From NCBI GenBank assembly GCA_018340805.1, contig JACMZG010001914.1:10220918-10284917 (forward strand): a stretch of 64,000 bases of DNA, read 5' to 3'. Position 1 is the stretch's first letter. The number at the start of each line of letters is the position of its first letter. The position numbers were made by a program, and so were the translations under genes. Shown piece after piece: positions 53,401-61,035 of the stretch. Origin of the DNA: Microvelia longipes. Its lineage: Eukaryota; Arthropoda; Insecta; Hemiptera; Veliidae. The notes under the pieces were generated by a model, which saw nothing but the letters and a program-made list of their open reading frames with translations, was not told where the DNA came from and searched no databases.

Positions 53401-56400
53401 GCAGTTAATGTAATGATTGCAAGCATGCGCAGTTTGTAGCAAGCATGTTTCTGGCATCTGTTTTGTGATGGGTTCTTCTCTATTTTCATTCTCAATGGAA
53501 AATAGAAAAGTTCTTTGCTATGCTATATGGCAAATGAACTTAATCAAGATCATCCCTTTTATTCAAGATCCTTGATTCTAATATATTGAGATAGGGGTTG
53601 TCCTCTTTAGTAATATAATAACTCTCAGTAGATAAGTTTTTTTATTTATCAATGTGGTTAATGATGGTTTTCAGATGACATCAGTTCAAACTAACGAGCC
53701 TGGTGTTGTTCAATTCAAGGTAGAAACCCTACAGTGTAGAGTTATATTAAATCCACAGCATTTGCAGAGTTTACACCTCACTGTCACACCTGAGCCCGCT
53801 GCCCAAGATCAGTGGTCTCCTGAGGAAATACAGGTAACAACTTTTTTATTATGTTCAATAGCTAAAGGAACCAAAATAGTCAATGTGTTTTTTATTCACA
53901 ACTTATCAAAAACTTTATCCTCTTATATACATGATAAGAAGTTTCAAAGATAAAGTCATTAAAGAAGTCCTTTGAATGATCTATTTTGATTACTTAAATT
54001 CTCGTTTTGCATACTGTATTAGAAAGTGGGGTGGAGCTGTAAAGGCTGAACAATTTTTTTTACTTTAAAAGAAGATCATCAGAATAATAGCAAAATCAGT
54101 CAAGAAACTTCTTTGACAAAATAGTTACAGAGATTTACAAATACTTACTTCGCATTAATCACTTTTCAGTTAAATCTTCTTATTTTTGCTAAAATTAATT
54201 ACAATAGTCTTGAGGATGAATCACATTCATATAATCAGTCAGTTCAACAGAATCAACCGTCCTCCGCTTAGATTAACACTCACAAAAAATATCCCTTTTA
54301 CCTCAGAAGGAAATGTTACTACAATCTTTCTTTTAGACTGTCATCACTCCCAGAGATGAAATTTAAAAGAAAAATTGAAGAATGACTCGTAACTAAAGCC
54401 TTCTACTCAATTTAAAGTTATTTAGAAGATACTATCTTAAGTGCTAGCTTACCTTTTTTATTCTGACTTTTTTTTCCTTCTAAACTTAACCCGTTTTAGA
54501 AAGCCGTATTTCCAACATGCCCCAATAATTATTATATATGTTATCTGCTATTGAAAACTTAAGAGGTATAAATGACTTAAAAGGCAATTTTTTTATAAGT
54601 GAAAACGGAATTTAGCTGCTAATTATTTTACTATAATAAAGGTTAATTATTTCAATTTCAAGACTATGGTTTAGCTTAGTAAAGCATTAATTAAAATAAG
54701 ATAAAAATATAAAATAAAACTAAATAATAAGGTAAAGGAAGTAAATTATTATAAAAAGATATTAATGATGTAAAAAATAATAAGATAGAAATATGAAAAC
54801 AAAATATTGTTGTAATAATCTCACATCTTAAGACAATATTATATTGTATCTGTGTAAAATAATATTATTGTTAATATGCTCATCGATTATTTATATCTTT
54901 GCTCTTTCTATTCTATGCTCAATGATTTTAGGTTCTTATCTTTTGATATGTCGATGATTATTTTTTAATATGCTCAATACCTAGGGAAACCAAACTAGTC
55001 GTGATGAAAACAAAAAAGAAAAACACCTACAAGTAGTGCAAAAAAGAAAAACACTACAAGTAGTGCTTGTAAAAAAGAAAAACCTACAAGTGTGCTTGTA
55101 AAAAGAAAAACACTACAAGTAGTGCTTGTAAAAACAGAAAAACACTACAAGTAGTTCTTGCAAAAAAGAAAAACGCTACAAGTAGTGCTTGCAAAAAAGA
55201 AAAACACTACAAGTAGTGCTTGTAAAAAAGAAAAACACTACAAGTAGTGCTTGTAAAAGATTTACATTGTTGCTGTGAATCTTTACTATTATTTTTATAT
55301 TAGGCTGTGTTACTCGTACCTCTTTTGTATTTCCCAAATTGCTCTGTTCCTTTTAGTTATTGAGACTTACAATTTTATTCCCTTGCTCAGCAATTTACAC
55401 TGATGAGTTTAGTTTTTTTTTCGCTTTTTAATATCATGCTTAAAAAAGCTCACTTTTTACTCTTCATTAAAAAATCTTACCATGCTTGACACATTTTTTT
55501 TTTCTAAATGGCGTGTATCATTTTTAGTGCTATTCTCATAAAAATTGTGGGTCGTATTCAAATATATAGTAATTTTTTTGTTTATTCAAATGTTGCACCG
55601 ACATTGCAGCACAAGATAAGGAATGCTTATTTTACTTATTTTCTACTGCGATATTCAGATAAGCAAATCTTATTTTACTTATTTTCTACTACAATATTTA
55701 GATAAGCAAATCTTATTTTACTTTTTTTCTACTAGATATTTAGATAAGCAAATCTTATTTTACTTTTTTTTCTACTACGATATTTAGATAAGCAAATCTT
55801 ATTTTACTTTTTTTCTACTATGATATTTAGATAAGCAAATCTTATTTTACTTATTTTAGTGATAGGGTTCCATGGGAAAAATGAGCTAATGAGAGTTTTT
55901 TTGTTTAGATCATAGAGAAGTTTTTTGAGACAAAAGCAGCGGCTCCTCCCTACAAGCCTAATGCTCTCTGTGGCTTTGGCAGAGCTCTCAACCTACCAAT
56001 TAATGTTTTAAAGGATTTCGTACAAATTATGAAACTAGAACTTGTAAGTATTAAATCATGTCATTTATTTTTATTATAATTTAGAACTAATAATAATAAT
56101 AGTACCCACTGTTACAATGACTCAACATTGTCTAGTTTCGTCAAACTTGATATTAACTTAAAATTACTAATTACAATATTTACAGATTATCGTTTAGATA
56201 TTCACCTACTGTATAGTAGGCTTTTTTATTAAAATATGTTTGATGGGTTGACTGAAGCTGGTTCAGCAAGTGATGCCATTTCTTGTGGAAGCTTATTAAA
56301 AGCATTTTCTTGCCATGTAGAAGGTGAGTTGTTGGTTAATGTCATTATTTTGGGTCAATGACATCATAAAAAATATATTCTAGATAGCACAAGGTTGATT

Positions 56401-59400
56401 TTGGTACCAAGTTTGATCTAGCTTTTATCCATAGGAAGGTTAGATCATGAGTTTATGTTTTTACCTTCTATGCACCAAGTCAACATTTCCTTAGTTGCCA
56501 AACTGTCTAAGGTATGGAGTGTTAATTCTTTCTCTTTAGATACATAGCTTAGTGTTCGTTTGACTCTACTGGATTCTGGTGGATTTGTATCAACTAGTCT
56601 GAGGGGGCAGTGTCTCTAGTATTTATAATTTTTTATATAAAAATCTAGTCATTGCTAGTGCACAAAAAACAAAATTTTTAGTCTTAGAAGGTGAAAAAGG
56701 CTGTAAGCTAAACTAGCTATTTAATTAGTTTAATGTAGAGGAGTAAATAAAAAATTTACTTGGTGCTTCTTGAAACCCTAACGGTATTCAGGTACCATGG
56801 GTACAGGCTTTCCAATAAATAGGAATAACTCAAAATGATTGCATGTTTTTTAATAAATAAAGCTTTTTTTTATTATTATTATTATTATAATACTATGATA
56901 ACAGGGAGCTACGATGATAACACACACACACACACACACACACACTGACAGACAACTTTGTAAAAACCTCTCTTAAAAACACCTGAAACAGATAGTTCAG
57001 GTGAAACCTATCGGACTTTAAGTGCAAGCACAATAGTTTTCCTGTGGTATAAATGAAAATGTTATACATGTGAATAATGTTATACCTGTGGAATGTTATA
57101 CCTGTGAATAATGTTATACCTGTGGAATGTTATACCTGTGAATATAAACTGTGGAATGTTATACCTGTGAATGGAATGTTAAACCTGTGAATAATGTTAT
57201 ACTGTGGAATGTTATACCTGTGAATAATGTTATACCTGTGGATGTTATACCTGTGCAATGTATCCTGTGGAATGTATACTTGAATAATGTTATACCTGTT
57301 GTTACTGCTGTATACCTGTTATATCTGTTAATGTTATACCTGTGGAAAATGTTATACCTGTGAATGATGTTATGCCTGTGAAAAATGTTATACCTGTGGT
57401 ATAAATGAAGAAAAGTAATAAGGACTGTCTTAATTAATTTTACCTATTATTTAAATAATATTATGTATATTTGTTTTGAATCCAACACTAAAAAAGAGAA
57501 ACATAAAATGTTTGCCTTTGTGGATCAGAAAAGTGTCTTATTTTTTTATTGCATAGTTTAACGTTTGTTTCTAGATACCAGAGTTAATTCAGCAACAGCA
57601 GTTGAAGTGGAATGTGCAGTGGTGTCTAAGGACTCCACCCGCAGCGACTCACATGCTTCCAACTGGAACTCCTGCCGTTCTTGTCTGCAGACAGAAAATT
57701 CTATTCTTTGTAAGTTTTTGCTAGTTTAAGTCTTGTTACACCATAATGTTTAAGTGAAAGAGGGAGTAGATTTTTTTTCTTTACATGGCAAGGTAAAAAT
57801 CAAATTTATAATATCGCTATTGCTATAAAGTTATACCATGAAAATTGTAATGTTGTTGATATGAGTTGTATCGGAAACTTTTAATCACTTCTTCAGATTC
57901 GCTACGCCCATCCCAAGGATCTTGGGATCTCCCAAGGATGACACACTAAGTTTATTTGTTCTATAACAAAGTGACCCCATCAAGGACAAAAAATAGAATA
58001 GAATCCATCTCATAACACATGTAAAATAACAATTTACAACTGTACATGTTTGGTACAAATAGCACATGCTGACAATTCAAGGATCTTGAATACAGGGGAT
58101 GACACACTAAGTTTATTTGTTCTATAACAAAGTGACCCCATCAAGAACAAAAAATAGAATAGAATTCATCTCAAAACAAACTGCACATGTTTGGTGCAAA
58201 TAGCACATGCTTACTATCATTACATTAACTGTGCAGGTCCTAAATTAAGAGGCAAACTTACCTCCCGATGGTTTCCTATTGTTTTGCTCATTGAGAAGGT
58301 TATAAAAAAATAGTAAAAAGTATTATCTTTTCTTTTTCTAACTGTTTTATGTTAATTGACTTAACAAACACCAAAGGTAACTAAAATCACAACAAACAAT
58401 CATAGAAGTAAATTGAGGAGCAAACTTGACTTATCCTTGTTACGTAACCTGCGTTTCGCATATTTTTTCATAGAGATATATTTTACTAGAGCTAGGGCCG
58501 TATTGGTTGAATTTTTAAAAATTGAAAAAGTAACCTTTCCACATTCGATTAAAATAATCAAATAAACAGAACAAAAATATAGTAAATTATATAGTTGTGA
58601 GGCAAGTTGAGAAGGCCCAACACTAAGCCGAACAGGAAACATGGGAAGGGATGGCCCACATCAAAGGAGGGAGATCCCCAAAACCAAGGGGCAAGCCATT
58701 TTTGACGAGTAGTAATAAAATATAATATATAATAATTATCTGCCTCCGTAACTGCGGTCGTATAGTACTGGACTTCGGCACCGGAGGTCCGGTGTTCACA
58801 GCCCGGGCTATGCTCTCAGTTTTTATGAATAGAATTTGATGTAAAAAGATTTCGCCAACTTTAGCTTTACTTTGAGCATAGTAGATGTGACCCACCCGAG
58901 GTGGTTCCCGCAGGGTGAATACCCTGAAGGCCCAAAAGGCCCTAAAACGGGCATTATTATTATTTTTTTTATACTAATTATTTAAGATTTATAAAATTGA
59001 CTAAATGTAATAAAATTGTAAGGGTGGGGAGAGAAGAACTCACCAGGTACAGAAGCAAACTGAGGGAAGGGGGTGAAAAAGGAACAACCAGTACTAACAA
59101 GAAAGGGAAGGGGTAAGGACAGTAAGAGGGGTGTATGTAGACTCGCAGGCAAGTAAAGAAAAAGAGAGAGGGATGAGTAGAGACAACACTACTGTAAACC
59201 CCTAGCAAACTAAGGGAAGGGGGGAAAGGAACAACCAGTTCCAACAAGAAAGGGAAGGGGTAAGGACAGTAAGAGGGGTGTATGAAGACTTGCAGGCAAG
59301 TAAAGAAAAGAGAGAGGGGATGAGTAGAGACAACACTACTGTAAACCCTAGCAACTAAGGAAGGGGTGGAAAGGAACAAACCAGTACCAAGAAAGGGAAG

Positions 59401-60963
59401 GGGTAAGGACAGTAAGAGGGGTGTATGAAGACTCGCAGGCAAGGTAAAGAAAATAGAGAGGGGATGAGTAGACACAACTTTACTGTAAACCCTACATAGT
59501 AGAACATTTAATTCTGTCAACCAGGGTGTTGGCTTCAATTTTCTTTTGGGTGCTCCTCAATGTGGTGAGGAAAAGTTCTGAGTTTTTCTTTAAATCCATA
59601 TTATTGACTTAATGATAAATATTAAGGTTTCTTAATGTTAATTTCTCTATGTTTAGTTACTGTTGAGTAGGACTGGTTATTCAGATTCAGTAGGCATGGT
59701 GCTACCGTTGGTTTACGACGTTTCAACCAACGTAACACAACTGGCAGAGAAACGAGATCCCAGTCCTTCAAGTGTCCTTGCTGCTGCAAGTTTACAGTTA
59801 AAACGTTTTATGGAATGCCCACCCATGCATTCAGAGTGTACATTGTTTCCTGCTGTCAGGGATTTGCTTGCTAATTTAACTCTTCCTTCTGAACCTCCTC
59901 AGGTGAGATTTTCATTTCACGTAATTTATTATTTAGTTAAGAACCATATTTTTTTATAGCCAATTACCAGAGGAAAAACTTGAGAATGAGATAGGAATCA
60001 TCTTAAAATAATACTATATATATAGAAGGAGTACTACTGATAACACGAAAGGCGGTTCACTGGTGGTCTTAAGTAATGCTACCACCCTAACAATATACAA
60101 TTTTCTTATAAAAATTTGGCAATACTTCCAGTTGCTGAATTATTATGTTCTATTATTATTCTATTATTGATTGATTATTCATATATTGCTAATATAAATA
60201 TCGGCGCATTACAATATTTAAGCATTTTAAATTGTAGTTTAACGTTTTTTATTAAAATTATATTAAAAGTAGTCCTCGTCAACTAAATGTAGATTCTTGT
60301 ATTCCGCTACCCTTTTGCCATCTAAGACCGGTATTAATAAATACTCAGCAGGTGTTTTAAGTTTTTATATTTGTTCTTTACAACTTTTCTTCATTAATAG
60401 ATATTTATGACACATATTTAAAATAATGTTTTGTTGATAGGGTGGTACCCCTACTTATGAGCCAGTCAATCGGCTTTCGTATTATCAGTGGAATTACATT
60501 GTGTTTACGGTCCTGTGGTCCTTCTATATATAGTATTATTCTAAAGGAATCATGGAGGGTGATGGTTATATCACAGATAATATAACCCTCCTATTAAGCA
60601 GGGTTGCCAACTTCCTTCTTCTTCTATCTTTGACAGATTACTAGCACTGGTCCCTCTAAATAGCGGTAGAAAATGGAAATACAAGATATTCCCTCCCGCC
60701 ATTTTACAATTCTTTACTTGATCTTTAGAAAACAGGCACAAATTAGATCTTTGAACTGTATTAGGACATTGCAAATCATCTTTTAGTACATTAATAAATT
60801 ATGTGCCAAAGAAAAAAACGTCTCAATAAAACTCTATGTTCTTCTGTATTTAAAAAAAATTGTGTTAATTTAAGTAGTTATAAAATCATGTACTTATGTC
60901 TCATTAAATTTAATAATTAAAATTAAAAAAAATTATCAAAAGGAAAAACTATAACACACATAC

Positions 60964-61035
<72 letters not shown>

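Noticed and set aside
58978..59538. 186-codon minus-strand open frame, the longest unspliced frame in the window
   Set aside because: It is the readout of a 145-bp purine-rich tandem repeat; the predicted protein is itself a threefold repeat of Leu/Ser/Pro-rich sequence with no start context or homology.
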